Source: Thermotoga sp. Ku-13t (lineage in GTDB: Bacteria > Thermotogota > Thermotogae > Thermotogales > DSM-5069). Taken from it: a stretch of 64,000 nucleotides of DNA. Each line of letters starts with the position of its first letter. Within the stretch, counting starts at the first letter, position 1. A program made the position numbers and the translations under genes. Positions 1 through 8,389 of this stretch are shown in pieces. Under the pieces are notes generated by a model. The model did not search any database and was not told the origin of the DNA. It saw only the letters and a list, made by a program, of their open reading frames with translations. Location: contig NZ_LNFY01000010.1 in the NCBI RefSeq assembly GCF_011057685.1, forward strand, positions 248,001 through 312,000. The letters are read 5' to 3'.

Positions 1-350
1 AGAATAATCAACGAGAGAAAGGATAACACGCTCAAGGCGAGAAAGGTTCCTACGAAGTTGGCAAAGGGAAAGAAAAACAGGACCACCGTGCAGAACCACA
101 AAATATTCAACAGGCTCTTTGTATCGATTGTGTGTTTCTCTTTCTTGGACTCCTTCCTGTGCAAGAAGTATTCGACAAAAAAATACACAGCGAAACACAA
201 AAGGATGATTGCGAGAACTCGAGGAAAAAAGCTAGGGCCAGGTAACCGAGTTTGCCTGACCACGAAATGTGGAAACTTTCGACTGTAAAGTAGAACAAAA
301 ATTGAAATGAAAGCCAACACACAACCCAGTATGAGATCGTAAAATATCAT
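1..350 (-). CDS. TctB-like small membrane subunit of a tripartite tricarboxylate transporter (partial)
   Basis: Partial gene: it starts at ATG 350 and stays open to the left edge of the window (about 116 residues visible). A GAGGGG ribosome site lies 9 bases before the ATG. The visible protein has a first membrane helix (residues about 4-22), a short loop with PGPSFFPR, a second helix, a charged Lys/Glu/His loop and a third hydrophobic stretch. This is the pattern of TctB proteins, the four-helix small subunit of TTT transporters, whose loop commonly carries a G-P-x-x-F/Y-P motif. It follows the TctC-like gene by 49 bases; TctA should lie beyond the left edge. The family call rests on layout and context, since TctB sequences are poorly conserved. 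Confidence 0.75.
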   Translation of the reverse strand, partial: MIFYDLILGCVLAFISIFVLLYSRKFPHFVVRQTRLPGPSFFPRVLAIILLCFAVYFFVEYFLHRKESKKEKHTIDTKSLLNILWFCTVVLFFFPFANFVGTFLALSVLSFLSLII

Positions 351-372
351 AGCAATCTACCCCTCAGGAGAA

Positions 373-396
373 GCGATGGCCCCGAAGGGCCATCGC
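373..396 (-). other. Intercistronic hairpin between tctC and tctB
   Basis: A perfect 10-bp inverted repeat (GCGATGGCCC / GGGCCATCGC) with a CGAA tetraloop begins 3 bases after the tctC stop and ends before the tctB ribosome site. No U-tract follows on the minus strand, so it fits an mRNA-stabilising or attenuating hairpin better than a full terminator. It would let the binding protein be made in excess over the membrane subunits. Confidence 0.7.
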
Positions 397-399
397 AAG

Positions 400-1365
400 T
401 CATTTTTGCAGGTATCCTCCGAGTTCCAGAACTCTCTTCCAGGCCTGATCCTGTTGCTTAACAAACTCGTAGAATTCTTGACCTCTTCTGATCTTTATAC
501 CGAACCCGTTTGTTTGCATGAAGTTCTTGAAAGACTCACTGTTCGCTATCTCGACGATGGCATCTTCCAGGATTTTCTTGATCTCATCTGGTGTTCCTTT
601 CGGCACGGCGATTCCACGCCATGTACCGGCGCTCCAGTTTATACCAAGCTCCTTGAGTGTTGGCACATCCGGAAACAGAGGATGGCGTTCATCAGCCATC
701 ACAGCGAGTGCTCGAGCTTGACCACTTTGAATCTGCGAAACAGCCTCGGCTATGGAGCACGTCACTACATGAACGTGTCCTCCAAGAAGCTCTACCAGAC
801 CCTGTGCGGCACCCGTTGTTGGGACCCACGTGACGGCATCTGGTGAGATACCAGCTGCATCTAACATACCAATCCTAGCAAGATCCCATATCCCACCAGC
901 TGCGGTTCCTGAGAACAGATATTTACCAGGATTCGCCTTGATATCGTTCAGCAGATCGTGTAGTGTTTTCCAGGGTGCATCCGCTTTCACGATCACACCC
1001 GCAGGATCTTCGTTGAGCTGTGCAATATAGTCGAAAGCTTCGAAGGTCAGGTCAGTCAATCCCATCCAGTGCATGGTAGCAATCTCCAGCGTAACGAGTG
1101 TGAGGGTATATCCATCTGGAGCAGCGTAAGCACCGGCAGCATGCCCGACAGCTCCCCCTCCACCGGTTCTGTTGACTACGGTGAAGGGTTGTCCGAATTT
1201 CTTCGACAACTCATCTGCGAGAAACCTGGCGAGCCTGTCAGTACCTCCACCAGCACCCCATGGACAGATGATCGTTACCGGTTTTCTGGGATAATTCGCT
1301 GCGAAGACAACGAACAGAACCGACAACAACAGCACCAACGTCAGTAACTTTTTCACCACACTCAC
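400..1365 (-). CDS. TctC-family periplasmic solute-binding protein of a TTT transporter
   Basis: 321 residues, GTG start in a GTGA overlap with the upstream aldolase gene. Residues 1-22 form a signal peptide. The mature part begins YPRKPVTIICPWGAGGGTD, the hallmark of the Bug/TctC receptor family, which binds carboxylates between two lobes. The family segment with P-D-G-Y-T-L follows near residue 85, and an F-P-D-V-P-T-L-K-E motif sits near residue 230, both typical. Together with TctB (and TctA outside the window) it should drive secondary uptake of an organic acid. The neighbouring KDPG/KHG aldolase suggests a sugar acid or hydroxy-acid substrate, which is inference. Confidence 0.9.
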   Translation of the reverse strand: MSVVKKLLTLVLLLSVLFVVFAANYPRKPVTIICPWGAGGGTDRLARFLADELSKKFGQPFTVVNRTGGGGAVGHAAGAYAAPDGYTLTLVTLEIATMHWMGLTDLTFEAFDYIAQLNEDPAGVIVKADAPWKTLHDLLNDIKANPGKYLFSGTAAGGIWDLARIGMLDAAGISPDAVTWVPTTGAAQGLVELLGGHVHVVTCSIAEAVSQIQSGQARALAVMADERHPLFPDVPTLKELGINWSAGTWRGIAVPKGTPDEIKKILEDAIVEIANSESFKNFMQTNGFGIKIRRGQEFYEFVKQQDQAWKRVLELGGYLQK

Positions 1366-1997
1366 CTCCCACTCATTTCCCTTCTTGCCTCTTTGATGAG
1401 CTCAACAAAACGTTTTGCTCTTTCTTTGATTTCGTCTTTGCTCCCCTTCGTCAATCCTCCACCCACTCCAACTGCTGCGGCACCAGCCTTGATCCACTCT
1501 TTGACGTTTTCGAGTTCGATGCCGCCCGTGGGCAGGAGTTTCGCCTGTGGCAATGGTCCGTGTATCGCTTTGATGTACCCAGGACCAACCGCGGAAGCTG
1601 GAAACAGCTTGATCAACTCACAACCAACTTCCAGGGCCTTGACAATTTCTGTCGGTGTGAACGCACCCGGGATGTAAGGTACGCGATGTTTGTTGCAGAG
1701 CAGGGCTGTTTCCTCTGACAGGTTTGGAGCGACGATATACTTCGCACCGGCTTCGATCGCGATCTTTGCAGTGTATGGATCCAGAACCGTACCCGCACCG
1801 AGCAAGATTTCGTCACCAAGTTCTTTCGAAAGCTGACTGATCACCTCAACGGCCCTCGGTACACTGAACGTTACCTCGATGGCAGTAATACCACCTTCTT
1901 TGCAGGCTCTACACACTTCGATTGCTCTCTGTGGGCTTTCTACTCTGATGACGGCAACAATCCCGGTTTCGATGATCTTCTCAACGATGCCGTTCAT
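1362..1997 (-). CDS. eda: 2-dehydro-3-deoxy-phosphogluconate/4-hydroxy-2-oxoglutarate aldolase (KDPG/KHG aldolase)
   Basis: 211 residues from ATG 1997, chosen because an AAAGGGGTGG ribosome site precedes it; an earlier in-frame start at 2060 would lie upstream of the visible promoter's -10. Class I aldolase of the Eda family: IVAVIR at the N-terminus, catalytic Glu in EVTF, and the Schiff-base lysine in ELIKLFPAS, followed by PTGGI for phosphate binding. It cleaves KDPG to pyruvate and glyceraldehyde 3-phosphate, or KHG to pyruvate and glyoxylate. It is the first gene of an operon with the TTT transporter, so the pair probably serves uptake and breakdown of an acidic sugar or keto acid. No KDG kinase is adjacent. 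Confidence 0.92.
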   Translation of the reverse strand: MNGIVEKIIETGIVAVIRVESPQRAIEVCRACKEGGITAIEVTFSVPRAVEVISQLSKELGDEILLGAGTVLDPYTAKIAIEAGAKYIVAPNLSEETALLCNKHRVPYIPGAFTPTEIVKALEVGCELIKLFPASAVGPGYIKAIHGPLPQAKLLPTGGIELENVKEWIKAGAAAVGVGGGLTKGSKDEIKERAKRFVELIKEARREMSGR

Positions 1998-2030
1998 CTC
2001 ACATCCACCCCTTTTGAAGAGTTCGAAACT

Positions 2031-2060
2031 ATTATAAATCTCATCCTTAGGAAATAGCAA
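2031..2060 (-). promoter_or_regulatory. Sigma-A type promoter of eda-tctC-tctB
   Basis: On the minus strand TTGCTA (2060-2055) and a perfect TATAAT (2036-2031) are separated by 18 bases, about 33 bases before the eda start codon. It faces away from the murD promoter in the same 157-base gap. Confidence 0.65.
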
Positions 2061-2103
2061 ATGAATTAACTGTAAGTAAAAACAAGTGTCGCCGTCACCG
2101 CGG

Positions 2104-2134
2104 TTCCAAACTTTAAGGAAGCTGGAAGTATAAT
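2104..2134 (+). promoter_or_regulatory. Likely promoter of the murD cluster
   Basis: TATAAT at 2129-2134 lies 20 bases before the murD start. The only -35 candidate, TTCCAA at 2104-2109, is weak and 19 bases away, so the -10 is the better supported element. Confidence 0.5.
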
Positions 2135-2154
2135 TCGATACGGAGGTGCCCCGC

Positions 2155-3429
2155 TTGTTATATGCACTAGTGGGCTACGGAATAAGCAACAGAGCGCTCT
2201 GCAAGTTGTTGAAACGCATGGGCCATGAAGTTTTCGTGAGCGAGACGAGGATTTTGAGTGAAGAGGAAAAGCGTGAACTTTGCGAGATGAACGTGGAGTA
2301 CGAGGAGAATGGTAACACGGAAAGAATGTTGAGCGCAGACTGGATCGTGGTCAGCCCGTCTGTCAAGCCGGACCATCCGATCGTTTCGAATGCACGGGAA
2401 AAGGTCGTCACGGATCTGGATGTAGTGTTGAATGTTCGAAAGCCAGCGTTCATAATAGCGATCACTGGTACGAATGGAAAGACAACCACCTGCGGCATGC
2501 TGGCGCACGTGCTGAACAAGCTTGGCAAGAAGGTCACCGTGGCAGGCAACATCGGTAATCCTGTCGCCAACGTCTTCGACCAGCAGCTCGATTATCTTAT
2601 CCTCGAGATCAGCAGTTTTCAGTTGTTTTGGTCAAAAAACCTGCCTGTAGATGTGGGGGTCATTTTGAACATAGAACCGAACCATCTCGACTGGCATCCA
2701 AACTTCGATCATTATGCTCAGAGCAAGCTCAAGCTGTTCACGTTCGCTGAGAAAAAGTTCATCGGAGAAGGTTATCTGAGGTTTGTCAAAGATGAGCGGA
2801 ACGTACATGCCATTCCTGCCGTTCATCCTCTGGGCAGAGATAGAGTGATTTTCCGTGGCCAGACTTACCCCCTTCAAAAAGAGTCGATCATGACTTACCA
2901 GAACTTGCAAAACCTCTCTGCTGTGATCACTGTCATGGATTTTCTCGGATTTGAGCTGAACGAAGTTTTGAGAGCACTCGAAGATTTTGATCTTCCACCG
3001 CACAGGATGCAACTTGTCGCTGTGATAAATGGCGTGCGATTCGTCAACGATTCAAAATCGACGAGCGCAGCTGCAACAATCGCCGCACTGGGAAACTATG
3101 AAGATGGTAAAGTCATACTGATCCTCACCGGAAGGGGCAAGAATGAGAGTTACGATGTGCTGGTCGAACAGATCAAAAGAAAAGCGAAGCATGTGCTGTT
3201 GTTCGGTGAAATTGCATCGCTCATAGCCCCCCTTTTGAAGGTATCGGGTGTACCATATTCAGTCGTGGGCAACATGGAAGAGGCCGTGATCAAAGCTTTC
3301 CGAGTAGCCGATCAAGGAGATGTAGTTTTGCTGAGTCCTGCCGCGGCGAGCTTTGATCTGTACAGAAACTACGAAGAGCGTGGAGAACATTTCGTTCGGG
3401 TGGTACAATCTCTTAAGGAGGGCATTTAG
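2155..3429 (+). CDS. murD: UDP-N-acetylmuramoylalanine--D-glutamate ligase MurD
   Basis: 424 residues from TTG 2155. This start sits 8 bases after GGAGG (2142-2146); the upstream in-frame GTG at 2146 overlaps that site and is unlikely. ATP-dependent ligase that adds D-glutamate to UDP-MurNAc-L-Ala in the cytoplasm. Visible features: the N-terminal nucleotide-fold start (LVGYGISN), the Mur ligase P-loop TGTNGKTTT near residue 105, the central EISSFQL and the N-x-x-x-x-H-L-D-W-H motif, and the C-terminal domain with the NDSKSTSAAAT motif typical of MurD. First gene of murD-ftsW-murG-murC; ftsW starts on the last base of its stop codon. Confidence 0.95.
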   Translation: MLYALVGYGISNRALCKLLKRMGHEVFVSETRILSEEEKRELCEMNVEYEENGNTERMLSADWIVVSPSVKPDHPIVSNAREKVVTDLDVVLNVRKPAFIIAITGTNGKTTTCGMLAHVLNKLGKKVTVAGNIGNPVANVFDQQLDYLILEISSFQLFWSKNLPVDVGVILNIEPNHLDWHPNFDHYAQSKLKLFTFAEKKFIGEGYLRFVKDERNVHAIPAVHPLGRDRVIFRGQTYPLQKESIMTYQNLQNLSAVITVMDFLGFELNEVLRALEDFDLPPHRMQLVAVINGVRFVNDSKSTSAAATIAALGNYEDGKVILILTGRGKNESYDVLVEQIKRKAKHVLLFGEIASLIAPLLKVSGVPYSVVGNMEEAVIKAFRVADQGDVVLLSPAAASFDLYRNYEERGEHFVRVVQSLKEGI

Positions 3430-4511
3430 TGCCGAGTCATGCGCTCGCACTTTTGATCATAACGGCCGTTTTGATCGCGGTGGGGCTGGTTGTCATCTCG
3501 AGCCTTGAAGCGTCCGCAAAAATGAGTCTTTACGGCGGTGCTGCGCGTGAAATCTTTCGTTCGCACGTAACAAAGCTCATCATAGGAGTAGTGTTGTTGA
3601 TCATCACAAGCTTCGTCGATTACAGATACCACGAAAAATACGCCTGGTTTTACTACATGCTTGCGGTCTTTCTCCTTCTGTTACCTTACGCGTTCCCACC
3701 TGTGGCGGGTTCTCGACGCTGGATCCTTCTGGGTAGCTTCAGTTTTCAACCTTCCGAATTTGCCAAGTTCGCGATGATCGTCTGCTGTGGCGTTTACATA
3801 AAAAAACATCAGGACCGGATGCGAAGTTTTGTTGATGGTTTTCTGAAACCTTTTTTGATGGTGATCCCGATACTGATACTTGTATTTCTTGAGCCGGATT
3901 TGAGTAGTTGTTTGGTTATAATGCTCGTCGTGATGTTGATGCTCTACTCTCACGGTACCAGATTGATTTATGTTCTTTCGACGCTGGCTTCACTCGGGTT
4001 CCTCTTCTTCGCTGCGCAAAAGTTTGGCATTTTCCTGAGGGATTACCAGATTTCGAGGTTGAAGGCGTTCTTCGCAGGAGACCTGCCTGATCAAGTCATG
4101 CAGGCTGTGCGTGCGCTCAAAGAAGGTGGTCTGGTCGGTAAAGGTGTCGGGCTTGGTGAAGTGAAACTCTCTGTGCCGGCCGTTGTTACGGACTTTGTGT
4201 TTGCGGCGATAGGTGAAGAGCTCGGGCTGGTAGGCATAATCGCTGTGGTTCTGCTCTTCTTCCTGTTGGTGTGGACGATGCTCAAGCTGGTCGAATCTTC
4301 CAGAGATGTGTTCGTGACTTCTTTCGTCTCGGGATTGTCTTTGCTCATAATGGTTCAAGTCCTAGTGAACCTCGGTGTGGTGGCTGGAATGTTTCCGGTC
4401 ACGGGCGTAACACTGCCCTTCATCAGTTACGGTGGAAGCTCTATGACGGTGATGATGGCGAGCCTTGGAGTTATAGTCAACATGGCAACCAGTGGGAGTG
4501 AAGCTGGATGA
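3429..4511 (+). CDS. ftsW: FtsW/RodA/SpoVE-family lipid II glycosyltransferase
   Basis: 360 residues, GTG start overlapping the murD stop by one base, with AAGGAGGG 7 bases upstream. SEDS-family membrane protein with about ten hydrophobic helices. Family marks include GSRRWILLG followed by FQPSEFAKFA, a PDLSS motif, and the C-terminal TGVTLPFISYGGSS segment that is diagnostic of FtsW/RodA/SpoVE. It should polymerise glycan strands with a class B PBP at the septum. Position between murD and murG favours FtsW over RodA. Confidence 0.93.
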   Translation: MPSHALALLIITAVLIAVGLVVISSLEASAKMSLYGGAAREIFRSHVTKLIIGVVLLIITSFVDYRYHEKYAWFYYMLAVFLLLLPYAFPPVAGSRRWILLGSFSFQPSEFAKFAMIVCCGVYIKKHQDRMRSFVDGFLKPFLMVIPILILVFLEPDLSSCLVIMLVVMLMLYSHGTRLIYVLSTLASLGFLFFAAQKFGIFLRDYQISRLKAFFAGDLPDQVMQAVRALKEGGLVGKGVGLGEVKLSVPAVVTDFVFAAIGEELGLVGIIAVVLLFFLLVWTMLKLVESSRDVFVTSFVSGLSLLIMVQVLVNLGVVAGMFPVTGVTLPFISYGGSSMTVMMASLGVIVNMATSGSEAG

Positions 4512-5527
4512 AGATCTTGGCCGCTGGCGGTGTCACGGGTGGGCATCTTTATCCTGCTCTGGCGATTTTGGAGGAGCTTTCCAAACACACAGAACTGAAT
4601 GTGGTATACTTCTGCACTCTGACAGGTATCGAAAATAGAATCATCCCTCGAGAACATCCGGAGTATAAGCTCGTGAGGCTGGACGTCTCTGGTTTGGAGA
4701 GGCCGCTGTTCAAACTATCGAACGTAAAGAGGGTATTGAAAATCATTAAGAGTAAGAGTATTATTGCATCGGAAGTGAACGGGTCAAATTGCTGTCTCGT
4801 GACCGGTGGTTATGTGTCGTACCCGGTCGGTTCTGTCTGTGGAAGGAGAAGAGTACCTCTCTACATTCAGGAACAGAACGTTGTACCAGGAATAGCGAAC
4901 AGGACTCTCGGCAGGTACGCGAGCAAAATATTCGTTGGTTTCGAAGAAGCAATAGCTGGTTTCCCCAGATCTGTGAGGGACAGGATAGTGGTCACTGGCA
5001 ATCCGATAAGGATCACGAGCGTGGGACAGAGTTCGTTCGGGGAAGGCTATGTGCTCGTTCTCGGGGGAAGCAGGGGGAGTGCTCTCATCAACGCAGTCAT
5101 GGAGAAGGTATACCAGGAGGAGAAACAATTGAAGTTCGTTCACAGCACAGGCGATCCCGACTGGACGAGGAGACTTTCAGTTTTCGAAAACGTGCTCGCC
5201 GTCGATTACATTTACGACATGACTTCTGCGTGGCGTGGTGCGGTTGCTGCTGTGTGCCGGGCAGGAGCTCTAACGGTGAGCGAATTACTCCATTACGGTG
5301 TTCCAGCAGTTCTCATACCATGGGAAGGAGCGGCTGAAGGCCATCAGGTGCGGAACGCACAGTACGTTGCGAAGATCAAGCGGGGTATGATCGTCAGAGA
5401 GAACGAAGTGACCCCCGGAACGGTTCTGAAAGCGATCAGGAATGTTCTGGATCTGGGTAAAGTGGCCGAACGTGAGACGAACCCGGCGAGCACGATAGCA
5501 AAAATCATTTTGGAGGAATGTGTATGA
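4508..5527 (+). CDS. murG: Undecaprenyl-PP-MurNAc-pentapeptide GlcNAc transferase MurG
   Basis: 339 residues, ATGA overlap with ftsW. GT28-fold glycosyltransferase that adds GlcNAc to lipid I, making lipid II on the inner face of the membrane. The N-terminal glycine loop is GGVTGGHLYPAL, a second glycine loop is LGGSRGSALIN, and the donor-binding region has CRAGALTVSELLHYGVPAVLIPW followed by E-G-H-Q-x-x-N-A. Slightly short for the family (about 350-360), with no motif missing. Confidence 0.95.
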   Translation: MKILAAGGVTGGHLYPALAILEELSKHTELNVVYFCTLTGIENRIIPREHPEYKLVRLDVSGLERPLFKLSNVKRVLKIIKSKSIIASEVNGSNCCLVTGGYVSYPVGSVCGRRRVPLYIQEQNVVPGIANRTLGRYASKIFVGFEEAIAGFPRSVRDRIVVTGNPIRITSVGQSSFGEGYVLVLGGSRGSALINAVMEKVYQEEKQLKFVHSTGDPDWTRRLSVFENVLAVDYIYDMTSAWRGAVAAVCRAGALTVSELLHYGVPAVLIPWEGAAEGHQVRNAQYVAKIKRGMIVRENEVTPGTVLKAIRNVLDLGKVAERETNPASTIAKIILEECV

Positions 5528-6852
5528 GAATCCATTTTGTTGGAATCGGTGGTGTGGGGATGAGTTCTTTGGCCATCCACTGTCACCTTGTGGGTCATGA
5601 CGTGTATGGTTCAGATATATACAGGAATGAACACATAGAAATCCTTCAGAAACTGGGTGTGAAGGTCTTTCTGGGACACAGTCGTGAGAACTGGCTCGAT
5701 CCCGACCTGCTGGTTCACACTCCAGCTGTCAGTTCGAACAATCCAGAGCTTTTGAGGGCACGTGAGGAAAACGTCCGAATCATCACGCGCTTTGATCTGT
5801 TGAAGCAGCTTGTGGAAGGTTCCGTTCAGTTCGCGATCACCGGCTCAGATGGGAAAACGACTACGACGGCCATGCTCGCACATGTTCTCAAGGCGCTCGG
5901 GAAGGATCCAACGGTGTTTCTGGGAGGCATCAACCCGTCACTCGAGTTCGGAAACTACAGGAAGGGTAATGGCCCGTACGTTTATGAACTCGATGAGAGC
6001 CAGCCGAGTTTTTCTTCTTTTCGTCCGACCCACCTCATCATCACCAACGCGAGGAAAGATCATCTGGAAAACTTTCACAGCGACGAGTCGTTTTATCTGT
6101 CGTGTTTCGAAACCTTGGCACGCTCTGCCCAGAATGTTGTCACCTTTCAACACGATCAGCTGACGTCCCATCTGGGTCACCACACGTTCGGTGTCAGTGA
6201 GGGAACTTGCACCCTGCTCGACAGAAAGGCTGAACGTTTTGAACAGGTTGCTCAAATCAAGCTGGATGGAAAGATCTACACCTTGAGGCTCAGAATACCT
6301 GGTTTTCACAACATTTTGAATGCAATGGCGGTTGTGACCTTGCTCTGGGCTGCTGGTTTCGATCCTTCAGATACGGTCCAGGCTCTTTCAAGTTTCGTCG
6401 GTACGTACAGGAGGTTCACCGTTACGACCATAGATGAATCGAGAAACATATACGTGGTGGACGATTATGCACACACCCCGGACGAAATCGCGTGGTTGAT
6501 CAGAACGTCCCGCGAAGTGTTTGCCGGCTTGAAGCAGGTTATGATATTCCAGCCACACCGCTACACGAGGCTTGCCAGGGAGGATGGAAACTTCGCCAAG
6601 GCTTTGATGGAGGCCGATGAAATATACGTTGCAGAGGTGTACAGTGCTTTTGAGCAAGCTCTGCCCAACGTTTCTGCGCGAATGATAGTGGATGGTCTGA
6701 AAAATTACGGCAAGGACGCGAAGTACTTCTCGTCGATCGAGGAGCTTTTGAAACAAATAAAACCCGCACCGAACACGGTGTATCTCTTCGTCGGTGCGGG
6801 CGACATAATAGATTATTCCCGAAAGTTCGTCAGGAACATTACCTCAACCTAA
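5524..6852 (+). CDS. murC: UDP-N-acetylmuramate--L-alanine ligase MurC
   Basis: 442 residues from ATG 5524, which is 7 bases after GGAGG and forms ATGA with the murG stop; the ATG at 5518 lies too close to that site. First Mur ligase, adding L-Ala to UDP-MurNAc. The sequence shows HFVGIGGVGMSSLA at the N-terminus, the P-loop ITGSDGKTTTT near residue 105, ELDESQPSF with the metal-binding acidic residue, and the C-terminal VDDYAHTPDEI and FQPHRYTR motifs. The last bases overlap the convergent oppC gene by 9, and the coding sequence near 6763-6800 also forms the opp terminator on the other strand. Confidence 0.95.
   Translation: MRIHFVGIGGVGMSSLAIHCHLVGHDVYGSDIYRNEHIEILQKLGVKVFLGHSRENWLDPDLLVHTPAVSSNNPELLRAREENVRIITRFDLLKQLVEGSVQFAITGSDGKTTTTAMLAHVLKALGKDPTVFLGGINPSLEFGNYRKGNGPYVYELDESQPSFSSFRPTHLIITNARKDHLENFHSDESFYLSCFETLARSAQNVVTFQHDQLTSHLGHHTFGVSEGTCTLLDRKAERFEQVAQIKLDGKIYTLRLRIPGFHNILNAMAVVTLLWAAGFDPSDTVQALSSFVGTYRRFTVTTIDESRNIYVVDDYAHTPDEIAWLIRTSREVFAGLKQVMIFQPHRYTRLAREDGNFAKALMEADEIYVAEVYSAFEQALPNVSARMIVDGLKNYGKDAKYFSSIEELLKQIKPAPNTVYLFVGAGDIIDYSRKFVRNITST
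6751..6800 (-). terminator. Rho-independent terminator of the opp operon, inside murC coding sequence
   Basis: A perfect 10-bp inverted repeat (CCCGCACCGA at 6763-6772 and TCGGTGCGGG at 6791-6800, 18-base loop) lies in the last 90 bases of murC. Read on the minus strand it comes 44 bases after the oppC stop, and the stem is followed directly by TTTTATTTGTTT. On the plus strand no U-tract follows, so it should stop only minus-strand transcripts. Confidence 0.8.
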
Positions 6853-8376
6853 TGATCTTGGATCCAGCGCGTCTCTCAGCGCATCCCCAACGAAGTTGAA
6901 TGCGAGGACCGTTATGAAGATGAACACACCCGGTATGAGCAACCACGGGGCTTTCGTTATCACGTACACATCCTGCGCTTGTGCGAGCATCAAGCCCCAT
7001 GAAGCCTGTGGCTCTCTTATGCCCAGTCCCAAGAAGCTCAGGCCAGCTTCACCGAGTATGTATCCCGGGATCCTCAATGTTGCGTTGACGATCAGATAGG
7101 TCGTTGTGTTCGGTAGCACGTGTCTCGTGAGGACCTTCCAGTTCGACAAACCTATCGCGACAGCTGCTTCGACGAATTCCCTTTCTCTTATCGAAAGCAC
7201 CAGCCCTCTGATGACGCGCGATGTTCCAGCCCAGCCTATGAACGAGAGTATGAAAACGATGAGGATGTAGATCTGTGTGGAGGGTAAATCGAGTGGCAGC
7301 ACGGCTCTGAGCATGATCATCAGATAGAAGCCCGGGATCGACATGATGATTTCGGCAAATCTCATGAAGGCTTCATCCACCCATCCACCGTAGTAACCAG
7401 ATATACCTCCAAAAACGAGTGCGAAGGCGATCGTTATGGCAACACCTATCAGACCTATGGATAGAGAGATTCTCGAAGCAAAAACTATCCTTGAGAAAAC
7501 ATCCCTTCCGAACAGGTCGGCTCCCATTATGTAAAGCTTCACAAATTGATTGTTGTCGTAATTGTCCACACCAAAGAGGTGCAATCTCGAAGGTACCAGC
7601 CAGAGGAACTTTCCTTCCCAGCTCTTTATGAACCATTTGACGGGATAAATCTTGTAATCGTAATCCAGCACCTTACCCTTCACCATTTCGAACTTTCCAT
7701 CGCGCTTGACTATAATACTGTCGAGTTGTTCCGTTACCGCAACAGCTTCGATGTCGTACTCGCTTTTCAGGCCGAATCTGTCTTTGTAGGCTTTGAAGAA
7801 CATTTCCTGAGCCACAGCAGATGTTGTTTCGAAGCGAGACACGCCTTTGTTCAAAATGTCCTCGTTGTAGTTGAGCAGGAAATAGTCAGTCGTCGTGGGG
7901 CTCTTTTTAACGTCGTACCATTGACCGTTCACCTTGATGCTTTCTGTCCTGTTGACGGAGAACTTGAAGGATTCGACTCCGTCTTTCCCGAGTTCGTACG
8001 TGACAACCGTACCGTCCGCTTTCTGTACCACGAGCCTTCTTGGGAACAACATTTCTTTGTACGTTCTTTCGTAAGTGATCCTATCGACATAGCTCGTTGA
8101 TGGTAGAACGTACGGCTTCACTTTCTGGCCCTTGTAAGTTCTGTATATCTTTGTCGGAGGAGAGTAAGTGTGCCTCAAAGATTGCTCAGTGGGATTGTAG
8201 GGAGACAGAAAATCTGCGAAGAGAGCCATGAGGTACAGGATTATCAGTACCACAAGGCCAGCGATACCAAGTCTATGCTTGAGGAACGCCCTCCAGATGA
8301 GCTGACCCCTGCTCAGGTACTTTTCTTCAAAATCAACCGTTTTGTTGTTGTTCAACTTATTATTGTTCTGAGCCAC
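6844..8376 (-). CDS. OppC/DppC-type ABC transporter permease with a large extracytoplasmic insertion
   Basis: 510 residues against roughly 280-350 usual for the family. Helix 1 is at about residues 35-57. Residues about 60-285 form a mostly hydrophilic stretch placed where the first external loop lies, ending in the usual GADLFGRDVFSRIVFASRIS entry. The remaining part is a normal permease domain with five helices and the EAA loop (EAAVAIGLSNWKVLTRHVLPN), and a typical OppC C-terminus (LGEAGLSFLGLGIREP, FNFVGDALRDALDPR). Last gene of the opp operon, 13 bases after oppB. The insertion may contact the binding protein or the cell envelope; that is inference. Confidence 0.9.
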   Translation of the reverse strand: MAQNNNKLNNNKTVDFEEKYLSRGQLIWRAFLKHRLGIAGLVVLIILYLMALFADFLSPYNPTEQSLRHTYSPPTKIYRTYKGQKVKPYVLPSTSYVDRITYERTYKEMLFPRRLVVQKADGTVVTYELGKDGVESFKFSVNRTESIKVNGQWYDVKKSPTTTDYFLLNYNEDILNKGVSRFETTSAVAQEMFFKAYKDRFGLKSEYDIEAVAVTEQLDSIIVKRDGKFEMVKGKVLDYDYKIYPVKWFIKSWEGKFLWLVPSRLHLFGVDNYDNNQFVKLYIMGADLFGRDVFSRIVFASRISLSIGLIGVAITIAFALVFGGISGYYGGWVDEAFMRFAEIIMSIPGFYLMIMLRAVLPLDLPSTQIYILIVFILSFIGWAGTSRVIRGLVLSIREREFVEAAVAIGLSNWKVLTRHVLPNTTTYLIVNATLRIPGYILGEAGLSFLGLGIREPQASWGLMLAQAQDVYVITKAPWLLIPGVFIFITVLAFNFVGDALRDALDPRSLG

Positions 8377-8389
8377 CGTCGCTACCTCC

